NCBI GenBank assembly: GCA_017543415.1 | Contig: JAFYGD010000211.1 | Span: 1 to 12,539, forward strand | Direction: 5' to 3' | Source of the DNA: Eubacterium sp. | GTDB taxonomy: Bacteria > Bacillota > Clostridia > Oscillospirales > Acutalibacteraceae | DNA: 12,539 bases | Shown: positions 6,683-12,539 of the stretch, piece after piece | Position numbering within the stretch: position 1 is the first letter of the stretch | Layout of the letters: each line of letters begins with the position of its first letter | The notes under the pieces: model-generated | What the model was told of the DNA's origin: nothing | What the model saw: only the letters and a program-made list of their open reading frames with translations | The model's database searches: none | Translations under genes and position numbers: made by a program

Positions 6683-7879
6683 ATGAAAGATTTGAAGTAT
6701 TTGTATGAATTTGAAAACCTTTTGCAGGAAGCGAATAACGAGCTCGTGCAAAAGGCAAAGGCTGACGGTAAGCTCTGCCTCGGCTATACCTGTTATCACG
6801 TTCCCGAGGTTCTGCTGAATGTCGGCAACTGCTTTTCAACAAGGCTGCGCGCACCGCGTACGGGCTCGCTGGATATTTCAACCTACTATATGAGCTCATA
6901 CCTCTGCGGTTTTTCAAAGGCGATTGTTGAAAGGGGAATTGAAGGCGGTTATCAGCACCTTAACGCTCTTTTCGGTACCGAAACCTGCTCCCAGATGAAC
7001 AGAGCCTATGAGCATTTTGAGCTTTTAAATCTTGTTGATAACAAGGACTTTTTCGTAACTATTTCCGACGTTCCGTTTAAAATCCTTCCTCATACTGTGA
7101 AGCATTATACCAATCAGATGCAGGAAAAGGTGCTCAATAAGCTCAATGAGGTTTACGGCGTTGACATCAGCGAAGAATCCCTGCGCAAAGCCGTTGAGGA
7201 GCATAACGAGGTCTGCCGTCTTATTACCGAAATCGGCGAGTACAGAAAAGAGGAAAATCCGCGTATTACGGGCTATGAATACCATGTATTAAATCTTATT
7301 ACATATTGCTGCCCGAAGTACCTTATTACTGATAAGCTGCGTGAAACGGCGGAGGAGCTTAAAACAAGAGTCCCCGATGAAAAGAAGAACTACAGGGCAA
7401 AAATCGTTGTTGTCGGTTCCGAAATGGACGACCCCGATTTTACAAAGCTCATTGAGGAAAGCGGCGCGCTTGTTGTTGCCGACCGTTTCTGTTTCGGCGC
7501 TATGCCCGGCAGGGAGGAAATAAAGCTCACCGATGAGCACAACGTGCTTGAACAGATAATTCTCCACTATATGAAAACCTGTCAGTGCCCGCGTTATATG
7601 TCGCAGGAAAAGGTGCAGGACAGGCGCGATTATGTAAAAAAGCTTGTAAACGATTACCACGCAGAGGGAGTGCTTTACGAACAGCTTAAGTTCTGTGAAT
7701 ACTGGGGCTATGAAAGAGCGCTCGCATCGCATATTATCACAAACGATTTCGGAATACCTTCCGTCTGCGTTGACCGTCAGTATACGGCAAATGCTTCGGG
7801 TCAGCTCAGAACAAGGGTTCAGGCGTTTGTTGAAAGTCTTGAAATAAAAAGAATTCAAAAAGGAAAGGAGAATGCCTGA
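6683..7879 (+). CDS. 2-hydroxyacyl-CoA dehydratase / double-cubane cluster family subunit (HgdB-like)
   Basis: This 398-aa HGD-D family protein has two similar alpha/beta halves. It opens with the LGYTCYHVPEVLL segment typical of HgdB/BcrC/FldC proteins. It ends with LKFCEYWG (C338) and GQLRTRVQAFVES, matching the family's closing segment. Cysteines at 32, 37, 75, 102, 270, 300, 302 and 338 are positioned to bind Fe-S clusters. Relatives bind a [4Fe-4S] cluster and dehydrate 2-hydroxyacyl-CoA by a ketyl radical, reduce benzoyl-CoA, or carry a [8Fe-9S] double-cubane. The number of cysteines permits either cluster type. TGGAG precedes the ATG by 9 nt. The stop overlaps the next start (TGATG), so this protein and its partner should be made in equal amounts. 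It needs the activase encoded two genes downstream for electrons. The substrate cannot be determined. Confidence 0.88.
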   Translation: MKDLKYLYEFENLLQEANNELVQKAKADGKLCLGYTCYHVPEVLLNVGNCFSTRLRAPRTGSLDISTYYMSSYLCGFSKAIVERGIEGGYQHLNALFGTETCSQMNRAYEHFELLNLVDNKDFFVTISDVPFKILPHTVKHYTNQMQEKVLNKLNEVYGVDISEESLRKAVEEHNEVCRLITEIGEYRKEENPRITGYEYHVLNLITYCCPKYLITDKLRETAEELKTRVPDEKKNYRAKIVVVGSEMDDPDFTKLIEESGALVVADRFCFGAMPGREEIKLTDEHNVLEQIILHYMKTCQCPRYMSQEKVQDRRDYVKKLVNDYHAEGVLYEQLKFCEYWGYERALASHIITNDFGIPSVCVDRQYTANASGQLRTRVQAFVESLEIKRIQKGKENA

Positions 7880-9438
7880 TGAGCTTAAAAACACTATGGC
7901 GCAACGAGCCTGAAAACCTCGGAAAGCTTCATAAAAATAAAACCGGATTGCTCAAGCACAGAGAGTGGCGCGGCATATCCGATACCTTTTATGATTATTA
8001 CCGCTGGCTTGTAACATGGAAGGATATAATTGTAATGGCGTTAAAGGCGCCTGTTTCAACGGTAAAGGGAATATGGAATTACCGCTGGATGGCAAGCTAC
8101 CTCAGCGCGCCCGCATGGGTTGACCGTCATACCGAAGGTTTAAGAGGACCGCAGTTAAGGATAACCCACCTGCATATGAATATGCTTGTTAAGCCGACTA
8201 CGGATTTAATCAATTTCCTGCTTGCAAACGACAGGCATTTTCATAAAAACCCTAAGTGGGCAGATAAAACCGTTAACGTTGATGAAATCTTTTCATCGGA
8301 ATTTATTGCAGGCTTCCCGAATTTAAGGGATAACCACGTTACAACAATTCCGATTTTCCTTACCTCTATGGTAGACCAGAATATCACCGCCCCGTACCTT
8401 GATATAACAGAGGGCTACGGCGTTCCCGCGGACGTGTGTCCGCTTCCGAGCGCAGAGGCGGGCGTTGCAATTAATGACGATTATCCGCTTGTCGGAGTAT
8501 GCTCTCTTACCTGCAATATGCCGTGCGACGGCTCGGTAATGAACAGCTCCTATATTGACCGCAGGTTTAATATTCCAACCCAGGTTATAAACGTTCCTTT
8601 AAGATATAACGGCGAGGATGTTCAGCAGTATGCTGTTGACGAGGTTAAATCGGCTATTTCCTTTGTTGAGGAGCAGACCGGTGAAAAGTGGGACTGGGAT
8701 TCATTCTTTACCGCAATGAAAACCTATAATAAACAAACGGATTATGAGGTTCAGAAATGGGAGGTTAACAAAACCGATTATCCCCAGATGACCGGCGCTA
8801 CCTTCTGGCTTTACAGATTGTTTTATTTCCACATTTCGGGCGGTATGGATAAGCGTTTCCTTAAGGTTGATAAAAAGGTTAACAAGCTTATGCTTGACGC
8901 TTATGAAAAGAAGAATAAGTGCTCTAAGGAAATGCGCCACAGGGCTATCGTATGGTCCTGCCCCGCAAACTATTATACAAGCCTTGCAAACTGGCTTGAA
9001 AACTGCTGGGGCGTAAATGTTGTAATGGATATGGAAACAATGATTTCCTACTATAAGTACGATACCGAGGATAAGGAAAAAGCGCTTGCAACCTTTGCAA
9101 AAACCCTTCAGCGTACAACAATGCGTAAGCATACCAAGGGCGGTTATCAGAACGTTGTTGACGAGCTCTGGCGTATTGTTGAGGAATTCAACGCGGATAT
9201 GGTTATTATGTATGACCAGATTTCATGTAAGGGTATGGACGGTCTGAACGGTATATTTGACGACCAGGCAAGGGAACGCAACGTAAGCTTTATCTGGGTC
9301 CCCCAGGATTTGATGGACCCGCGTACAATATCGCGCCGCGATATGCGTGAATACATAAATAAATATATGACAACGGTTCTTCAGGAGGAGCCTGTTGACC
9401 CGACTTTAGTTGATTTTGATGACAGTCTTGCATGGTAA
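7879..9438 (+). CDS. 2-hydroxyacyl-CoA dehydratase / double-cubane family large subunit (HgdA-like)
   Basis: This 519-aa partner of the preceding subunit is longer than typical alpha subunits (about 400-480 aa). A tryptophan-rich N-terminal extension of roughly 80-90 residues (several WRN, YRW, WTW and NYRW patches) precedes the family fold. Fe-S candidate ligands are C187 (PADVCPLP), C208, C212, C216 (GVCSLTCNMPC), C361, C376 and C450 (YDQISCKGMDG). The C-terminal segment WVPQDLMDPRTISR followed by an IxxYM helix matches the end of HgdA-type subunits (usually EGDxxDPR). The SLTCNMPCDG stretch is unusually cysteine-rich and may hold a cluster. The gene overlaps its neighbour's stop by one base, with AAAGGAG 9 nt before the ATG. 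It should form a heterodimer with the 398-aa subunit in the cytoplasm. Family membership is good; the reaction is unknown, and no CoA-transferase gene, usual for fermentative dehydratases, lies nearby. Confidence 0.85.
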   Translation: MSLKTLWRNEPENLGKLHKNKTGLLKHREWRGISDTFYDYYRWLVTWKDIIVMALKAPVSTVKGIWNYRWMASYLSAPAWVDRHTEGLRGPQLRITHLHMNMLVKPTTDLINFLLANDRHFHKNPKWADKTVNVDEIFSSEFIAGFPNLRDNHVTTIPIFLTSMVDQNITAPYLDITEGYGVPADVCPLPSAEAGVAINDDYPLVGVCSLTCNMPCDGSVMNSSYIDRRFNIPTQVINVPLRYNGEDVQQYAVDEVKSAISFVEEQTGEKWDWDSFFTAMKTYNKQTDYEVQKWEVNKTDYPQMTGATFWLYRLFYFHISGGMDKRFLKVDKKVNKLMLDAYEKKNKCSKEMRHRAIVWSCPANYYTSLANWLENCWGVNVVMDMETMISYYKYDTEDKEKALATFAKTLQRTTMRKHTKGGYQNVVDELWRIVEEFNADMVIMYDQISCKGMDGLNGIFDDQARERNVSFIWVPQDLMDPRTISRRDMREYINKYMTTVLQEEPVDPTLVDFDDSLAW

Positions 9439-9443
9439 AGGAG
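9437..9443 (+). promoter_or_regulatory. Ribosome binding site of the activase, overlapping the upstream stop
   Basis: AAAGGAG starts inside the TAA stop of the large subunit (9436-9438) and lies 6 nt before the ATG at 9450. It shows that the in-frame ATG at 9432, upstream of this site, is not the start. Confidence 0.85.
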
Positions 9444-9449
9444 ATTATT

Positions 9450-10253
9450 ATGAAATATTTTGGCGGATGTGATGTAGGCTCAACCTACACAAAATGCGTT
9501 ATTCTTGATGAAAACGGCAAAATTGTTGCCGACGTTACAAACAGAAGTAAAATCAATCCCGTTCAGTCTGCGGAAATAGCTCTTAACGACGCTGTTGCCA
9601 AGGTTGACGGTCTTAACTCCGCAAAGGATTTAACCTATCTTATCGGTACGGGCTACGGAAGAAATAAGGTACCGTTTGCCGATGAGAATATCAGCGAAAT
9701 TTCCTGCCATGCAATGGGCGTTCATGTAACCAATCCCGAGGTTAAAGCAATTATTGACATCGGCGGTCAGGATGTAAAGGGAATAGCCATTGATACCGAC
9801 GGCACGGTTAAAAACTTTGCAATGAACGATAAGTGCGCCGCGGGAACCGGAAGGTTTTTTGAAGCTATGGCAAGCGCATTTGAAATGTCGCTTCCCGAAT
9901 TTTCAAAGCTTTCAATCGGCGCAAAAAATACTATTCCGATTACCGCGCAGTGTACCGTTTTTGCCGAAAGCGAGGTTATTTCGCTTGTAGGCGAGGGCAA
10001 GCCCATGGATGAAATTGCAGCGGGAATTGAGCTTGCAGTTGCAAAACGCTGTTTTGTAATGGCAAAAAAAGCCGGCGCAACGGACAGCATTACCCTTACG
10101 GGCGGCTGCGCTAAAAACGACGGTTTGAAGGAAGCCATTGAGAAGGTTCTTAAAATTAAGGTTGTTGAGCTTGATACAGACCCACAATTAATGGGCGCGC
10201 TCGGTGCAGCCGAATATGCAAGACAGAAAGGGCTCGCAGGAGCACAGGTGTAA
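9450..10253 (+). CDS. Acyl-CoA dehydratase activase (BadF/BadG/BcrA/BcrD/HgdC ATPase)
   Basis: This 267-aa protein is the usual length for HgdC-type component A. It carries the ASKHA-fold phosphate-1 motif GGCDVGSTYTK at the N-terminus, a GTGYGR segment, the phosphate-2 motif IDIGGQDVKGI, and a C-terminal TLTGGCAKN adenosine motif. C129 (NDKCAAGTG) and C168 (TAQCTVFAE) are 39 residues apart, as are C127 and C166 of Acidaminococcus HgdC, which bridge one [4Fe-4S] cluster between two subunits. The homodimer hydrolyses ATP to push a single electron at very low potential into its partner enzyme, here the two dehydratase-family subunits encoded just upstream. It is extremely oxygen-sensitive in studied members. 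The electron donor (ferredoxin or flavodoxin) is not encoded in the window. Confidence 0.93.
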   Translation: MKYFGGCDVGSTYTKCVILDENGKIVADVTNRSKINPVQSAEIALNDAVAKVDGLNSAKDLTYLIGTGYGRNKVPFADENISEISCHAMGVHVTNPEVKAIIDIGGQDVKGIAIDTDGTVKNFAMNDKCAAGTGRFFEAMASAFEMSLPEFSKLSIGAKNTIPITAQCTVFAESEVISLVGEGKPMDEIAAGIELAVAKRCFVMAKKAGATDSITLTGGCAKNDGLKEAIEKVLKIKVVELDTDPQLMGALGAAEYARQKGLAGAQV

Positions 10254-10256
10254 AAA

Positions 10257-10421
10257 ATGTTGTTTTTAAAAATACTTTTAATAATTCTCGCCGTGCTTGC
10301 AGGTCTGTTTATACTGACTTTTGTAATCTATTGGTTCAATGCCGATATGAAGCTTGTACGCGTTATTTACGATAAGCTTCAGCCGCATTATGATAATCTT
10401 GAAAAGGATAAAAAGCTGTAA
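10257..10421 (+). CDS. Small single-span membrane protein (54 aa), unknown function
   Basis: This short gene reads from an ATG three bases after the activase stop to a TAA that shares its last base with the next start (TAATG). The product has a hydrophobic helix at residues 2-26 (rich in Leu, Ile, Val, Phe) followed by a basic/amphipathic cytoplasmic tail ending in EKDKKL. It has no cleavable signal site that I can see. A modest GGTG precedes the start by about 8 nt. Its position in a tightly packed operon, coupled on both sides, argues that it is a real gene rather than spacer. It may tether an operon product, such as the ACS-like protein, to the membrane or act as a small regulatory subunit. 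That role is inference; I do not recognise a named family. Confidence 0.72.
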   Translation: MLFLKILLIILAVLAGLFILTFVIYWFNADMKLVRVIYDKLQPHYDNLEKDKKL

Positions 10422-11107
10422 TGAACTTTTTTGACGGTTTAATCCGTGAGGTAAAGGATTGCCTTGAAGGCTTTGAGCGCAAAAACTATCCCTATGCCGA
10501 AAGGTGGGAGGATGTAGGGCGTAACACCCTGGTTTTAAAGCGTGACGAAGCTTTTGAGCTGAGCGGAACGGGTTTTAACCTTGTAACCTCAAACGATATT
10601 GGCGAAAGCGGCGTTACCGTAATAGGAAATGATTTGGGTGAAATAAAGGGCGAAACCGAATTTGCCCGTATTTCACTTATCCGTATGAAGGATTTTGCTG
10701 ACGAGCAGGAGGCATATGACGTAATACGCAAGGTTGAATACCTAAAGTATCACTATTTCCCGCTCGGGTTTATGGTGCGTACCTATTCAACCGCTAATCA
10801 GGAGGATGTGCGGGTAACAAAAAGCGCCTTAAAAAGCGGTATATCCTTTTCAAAGGTCGGCAATCTGCTTATAAGCAAGTATCTTGAAAACCCCGCGGTT
10901 ATTTCAGCAAGGATTGTTTATGTTACCGAACAGTCGGCAGATTTTGAAGCGCTTTCAAAAACAGCCGAAAAGAACTATGAGATTACCGAAACGCTTAATT
11001 CAATTATGAAAAACATTCCGCTTGACTGTTCAGCCTGTAATTTAAAGCCAATCTGCGATGAGGTTGAGGGAATGCGCGAGCTTCATTTCAAAAAAAGCAA
11101 AATGTAA
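10421..11107 (+). CDS. Stand-alone acetyl-CoA synthase (AcsB/CdhC) middle-domain-like protein with CxxCx5C motif
   Basis: This 228-aa protein resembles, from memory of the family, the A2 domain and the entry to the A3 domain of acetyl-CoA synthase. Corresponding stretches are AFELSGTGFNLV (44-55, ACS AFELV), TVIGNDLGEI (66-75, ACS IGPD-DEI), and the block at about 95-170 with EDVRVTKSALKSGISFSKVG (ACS WVRISKDA--KGFRFKHIG) and ARIVYVTEQ (ACS VQVTIYTDE). At the end, C203, C206 and C212 sit where the A-cluster [4Fe-4S] ligands start (CxxC...C). The protein stops there, so the CGC nickel-binding motif and the CODH-interacting N-domain are both absent. It cannot be a complete acetyl-CoA synthase. 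The start is coupled to the 54-aa membrane protein. With a CooC-type ATPase in the same operon, it may be a metal or Fe-S scaffold or an electron-transfer adaptor (inference). It is the last gene before the terminator. Confidence 0.68.
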   Translation: MNFFDGLIREVKDCLEGFERKNYPYAERWEDVGRNTLVLKRDEAFELSGTGFNLVTSNDIGESGVTVIGNDLGEIKGETEFARISLIRMKDFADEQEAYDVIRKVEYLKYHYFPLGFMVRTYSTANQEDVRVTKSALKSGISFSKVGNLLISKYLENPAVISARIVYVTEQSADFEALSKTAEKNYEITETLNSIMKNIPLDCSACNLKPICDEVEGMRELHFKKSKM

Positions 11108-11125
11108 ATATTAATAATATGTAAA

Positions 11126-11176
11126 AATAGTCCCTTTTCTTTTGACACACTGAAGAAAAAGGACTATTATTTTTTT
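11126..11176 (+). terminator. Rho-independent terminator of the six-gene operon
   Basis: A 16-bp stem (11126-11141 with 11153-11168, one C-A mismatch) with an 11-nt loop is followed by seven T residues (11170-11176). It begins 18 bases after the last stop codon. The T run ends exactly where the ribosome site of the next gene starts, and the loop and 3' arm also contain a promoter. Confidence 0.9.
11142..11170 (+). promoter_or_regulatory. Promoter of the phospholipase-family gene, embedded in the terminator hairpin
   Basis: A perfect -35 TTGACA (11142-11147) lies in the hairpin loop, followed by a 17-bp spacer and -10 TATTAT (11165-11170, five of six matches) in the 3' arm and tail. Predicted transcription starts at about 11177, on the first base of the GAGGTGA ribosome site, so the leader would be only about 12 nt. 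Confidence 0.75.
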
Positions 11177-11183
11177 GAGGTGA
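11177..11183 (+). promoter_or_regulatory. Ribosome binding site fixing the start at 11189
   Basis: GAGGTGA lies 5 nt before the ATG at 11189. The in-frame GTG at 11180 is part of this site and is not a credible start. Confidence 0.8.
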
Positions 11184-11188
11184 TAATT

Positions 11189-12127
11189 ATGCCTGCATTT
11201 GCAACGCATTATCTTTTTCTTGATGAAATAAGGGAAGAGCTTGAAAAGGAACTTGATTTCAAGCTCGATTTTGAGGTTGCGGGAGTGGGAACCCAGGGAC
11301 CGGACATCTTTATTTTCCACCGCCTGTGGCCCCCTGTAACGATTTATAAATCACTTTTCGGCACCGCTTCGGTAATCCACCGCGAAAAGCCCGCAAAGCT
11401 TTTTGAAGCCTTTGCCGAATATCTTGAAAAAAGCGACAGCTCGCATGTTGCAAAGTCATACATCTACGGCTTTATTCTTCACTATGCGCTTGACCGCAAC
11501 TGCCACCCGTATGTCTATGCCTTTCAGGACAAAATAACGTCTGAAAATAAGCATATCCATTCGCTTGCAGCTCATAATCAGGTTGAGCACGCTGTTGATA
11601 CCTACCTGCTTTATAACAGAAAGGGAATATATCCGCCGTCGCTCTTTAATCCCGAAAAGACTTTTACAAGCGATGAAGCAAAGCTTAACGAAATTGCCGA
11701 GCTTATGCATTTTGTAATTAAAAAATGCTATGACAGGGAAGTGGAAAAATCCGAAATTGTAAAAGCCGTTACGGATACCGCAAAGCTTCAGGCAACGCTT
11801 TCGGATAAAAAGGGAAACGCAACAAGGATTGCCCACGCCATTGAAAGACCGCTCGGTCCCGCAATAGGCTGGTTTAAGCTTTCCGCTTCAATTAAGCCAA
11901 AGGATTTGGATATAGCGCAGCAGTATGCAAACGAGCGCCATAAGGAGTGGACCTCGCCTTACAGCGGTGTATCAAGTAAGGAAAGCTTTGAGGAGCTTTT
12001 TGAAAAAGCAAAGCCCGATGCAATCGCTTTGCTTAAGGGCTTCAACGAAATCTGTAAGGGCACAAAAAACGGATACGATGTAACTAAAAACATCTCATTC
12101 CTTACGGGACTTGAAGTAACTGAATAA
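11189..12127 (+). CDS. Zinc-dependent phospholipase C family protein
   Basis: This 312-aa protein is related to the Zn_dep_PLPC fold (S1/P1 nuclease-phospholipase C superfamily), an all-alpha bundle holding metal ions with His, Asp and Glu. Candidate ligands are H7 (AFATHYLF), D39 (GTQGPDIF), H64, H98-D102-H106 (LHYALDRNCHPY) and H129, E133, D137 (HNQVEHAVDTYL), in the usual order. Classical members are secreted and cleave phosphatidylcholine. This one has no signal peptide and begins directly with the fold, so it is predicted to be intracellular. Such cytoplasmic homologues are common in Clostridia and uncharacterised; the name gives the fold, not a proven activity. It is transcribed from the promoter within the upstream terminator and ends at a bidirectional hairpin. 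The functional link to neighbours is unclear. Confidence 0.85.
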   Translation: MPAFATHYLFLDEIREELEKELDFKLDFEVAGVGTQGPDIFIFHRLWPPVTIYKSLFGTASVIHREKPAKLFEAFAEYLEKSDSSHVAKSYIYGFILHYALDRNCHPYVYAFQDKITSENKHIHSLAAHNQVEHAVDTYLLYNRKGIYPPSLFNPEKTFTSDEAKLNEIAELMHFVIKKCYDREVEKSEIVKAVTDTAKLQATLSDKKGNATRIAHAIERPLGPAIGWFKLSASIKPKDLDIAQQYANERHKEWTSPYSGVSSKESFEELFEKAKPDAIALLKGFNEICKGTKNGYDVTKNISFLTGLEVTE

Positions 12128-12133
12128 AAGTAA

Positions 12134-12154
12134 GGGAGGGTCTCTGACCCTCCC
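12134..12154. terminator. Bidirectional terminator between convergent genes
   Basis: A perfect 9-bp GC-rich stem (GGGAGGGTC with GACCCTCCC) has a TCT loop. GTTTAAACTTT follows on the plus strand, and TTACTTTTATT on the minus strand. It lies between the phospholipase-family stop and the end of the TatD gene. Confidence 0.85.
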
Positions 12155-12156
12155 GT

Positions 12157-12539
12157 TTAAACTTTATACAGTCTTTTTGCATTTTCGTTTGTAATATCAA
12201 GTATCTCCTGTGCGCTTTTGCCGAGCAGCTCGCCTATTCTTTCAGCAATAAACGGAATGTATGAGGAATCGTTCCTTTTTCCCCTGTGCGGAACGGGGCA
12301 CAGGTAGGGGCAGTCCGTTTCAAGAACAAGCCTTTCAAGCGGTATTTCCCGAACAACCTCAAGGCTTTTTCTTGCATTTTTAAAGGTAACAACTCCGTTC
12401 ATTCCGATATACATTCCAAGCTTGATTACCTCTTTCGCCATCTCCTTTGAGCCTGAAAAGCAGTGTAAAACGCCCTGAGGCTTTGCGTTTTTAATTATAT
12501 CAAGCGTGTCACCGTGAGCCTCTCTGTCGTGAATTATTA
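12157..12539 (-). CDS. TatD family metal-dependent hydrolase (C-terminal part, start outside window)
   Basis: The frame is open from the right edge to the TAA at 12157, giving about 126 C-terminal residues; the start lies beyond 12539. It shows the family hallmarks in order: IIHDREA near the edge (metal-ligand His; usually HSREA), HCFSGS, GMNGVVTFK, LVLETDCPYLCPVPHRGKRN (metal-ligand Asp in ETD) and a final T-ENA-RLYKV. TatD proteins are TIM-barrel enzymes with two metal ions that act as Mg2+-dependent 3'-5' DNA/RNA exonucleases in DNA repair and RNA quality control, or as D-amino-acyl-tRNA deacylases. An internal ATG at 12441 gives a shorter reading, but the upstream conserved motifs show that it is not the start. 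Two cysteines near the active site (DCPYLCP) replace the more common DAPYLAP. Confidence 0.93.
   Translation of the reverse strand, partial: IIHDREAHGDTLDIIKNAKPQGVLHCFSGSKEMAKEVIKLGMYIGMNGVVTFKNARKSLEVVREIPLERLVLETDCPYLCPVPHRGKRNDSSYIPFIAERIGELLGKSAQEILDITNENAKRLYKV

Noticed and set aside
7289..7894. A 201-aa minus-strand frame with hydrophobic stretches opposite the small dehydratase-family subunit
   Set aside because: It lies wholly antisense to a well-supported gene, has no ribosome site or family motif, and its length reflects biased codon use on the other strand.
8701..9132. A 143-aa Cys/His-rich minus-strand frame
   Set aside because: It is antisense to the large dehydratase-family subunit, and its Cys and His come from reading Ala and Val/Met-type codons backwards. 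No start signal is visible.
10421..11107. The ACS-like gene as a truncated pseudogene of acsB
   Set aside because: The start is coupled to the upstream gene, the frame is uninterrupted, and the stop is followed at once by a strong terminator. This fits a complete short protein better than a remnant.
11142..11176. The hairpin before the phospholipase-family gene as a riboswitch or attenuator of that gene
   Set aside because: There is only one simple hairpin, with no alternative pairing or aptamer-sized leader, and the likely start of transcription lies after the hairpin. It is better explained as the upstream operon's terminator.
12157..12441. TatD reading as a complete 94-aa protein starting at 12441
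   Set aside because: The frame continues upstream to the window edge with conserved TatD motifs (IIHDREA, HCFSGS), so this is only the C-terminal part of a longer protein.
1..12539. Mobile elements, CRISPR arrays, tRNA or rRNA genes
   Set aside because: I looked for transposase-like proteins, terminal inverted repeats, spaced direct repeats and cloverleaf-like segments, and saw none. Almost all bases belong to recognised genes.

Overview
The window looks like a piece of a low-to-moderate GC Firmicutes chromosome, most likely a gut-type anaerobic Clostridia (Oscillospiraceae/Ruminococcaceae-like; this placement is inference). The reasons are strong AGGAGG-type ribosome binding sites, sigma-A-like promoters with TGn-extended -10 boxes, T-tailed hairpin terminators, and oxygen-sensitive enzyme families (2-hydroxyacyl-CoA dehydratase type, CooC type, acetyl-CoA-synthase type). 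Genes are densely packed. No intergenic stretch exceeds about 130 bp. I saw no rRNA, tRNA, CRISPR array, insertion sequence or long repeat.

Layout. (1) Positions 1-2806, minus strand: a three-gene operon read leftwards, encoding a glucose-dehydrogenase-like MDR enzyme, a zinc sorbitol/L-galactonate-type dehydrogenase and an amidohydrolase-2 (lactonase-like) protein cut by the window edge. Its promoter is at 2835-2863. It looks like an oxidative sugar or sugar-acid pathway. (2) 2918-4381, plus strand: a membrane-anchored MptpB/LipA-type tyrosine (lipid) phosphatase, divergent from the sugar operon. (3) 4413-5774, minus strand: a polysaccharide pyruvyl transferase family protein, convergent with the phosphatase across a bidirectional terminator. 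(4) 5904-11107, plus strand: a tightly coupled six-gene operon with its own promoter (5848-5876) and terminator (11126-11176). It encodes a CooC-type ATPase with a CxC motif, two 2-hydroxyacyl-CoA-dehydratase/double-cubane family subunits, their BadF/HgdC-type ATP-dependent activase, a 54-aa single-span membrane protein, and a stand-alone protein resembling the middle (A2) domain of acetyl-CoA synthase (AcsB/CdhC). (5) 11189-12127, plus strand: a zinc-dependent phospholipase C family protein whose promoter lies inside the terminator hairpin of the preceding operon. (6) 12157-12539, minus strand: the C-terminal part of a TatD family hydrolase, running off the right edge.

The six-gene operon is the most interesting part. 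It combines an ATP-driven low-potential electron donor (activase), an Fe-S reductase or dehydratase core, a CooC-type metallochaperone ATPase and a piece of acetyl-CoA synthase. No CO dehydrogenase, complete acetyl-CoA synthase, CoA-transferase or acyl-CoA dehydrogenase lies in the window. The natural reading is an uncharacterised ATP-dependent metalloenzyme, possibly of double-cubane type, with a dedicated maturation module. The substrate cannot be read from the sequence.
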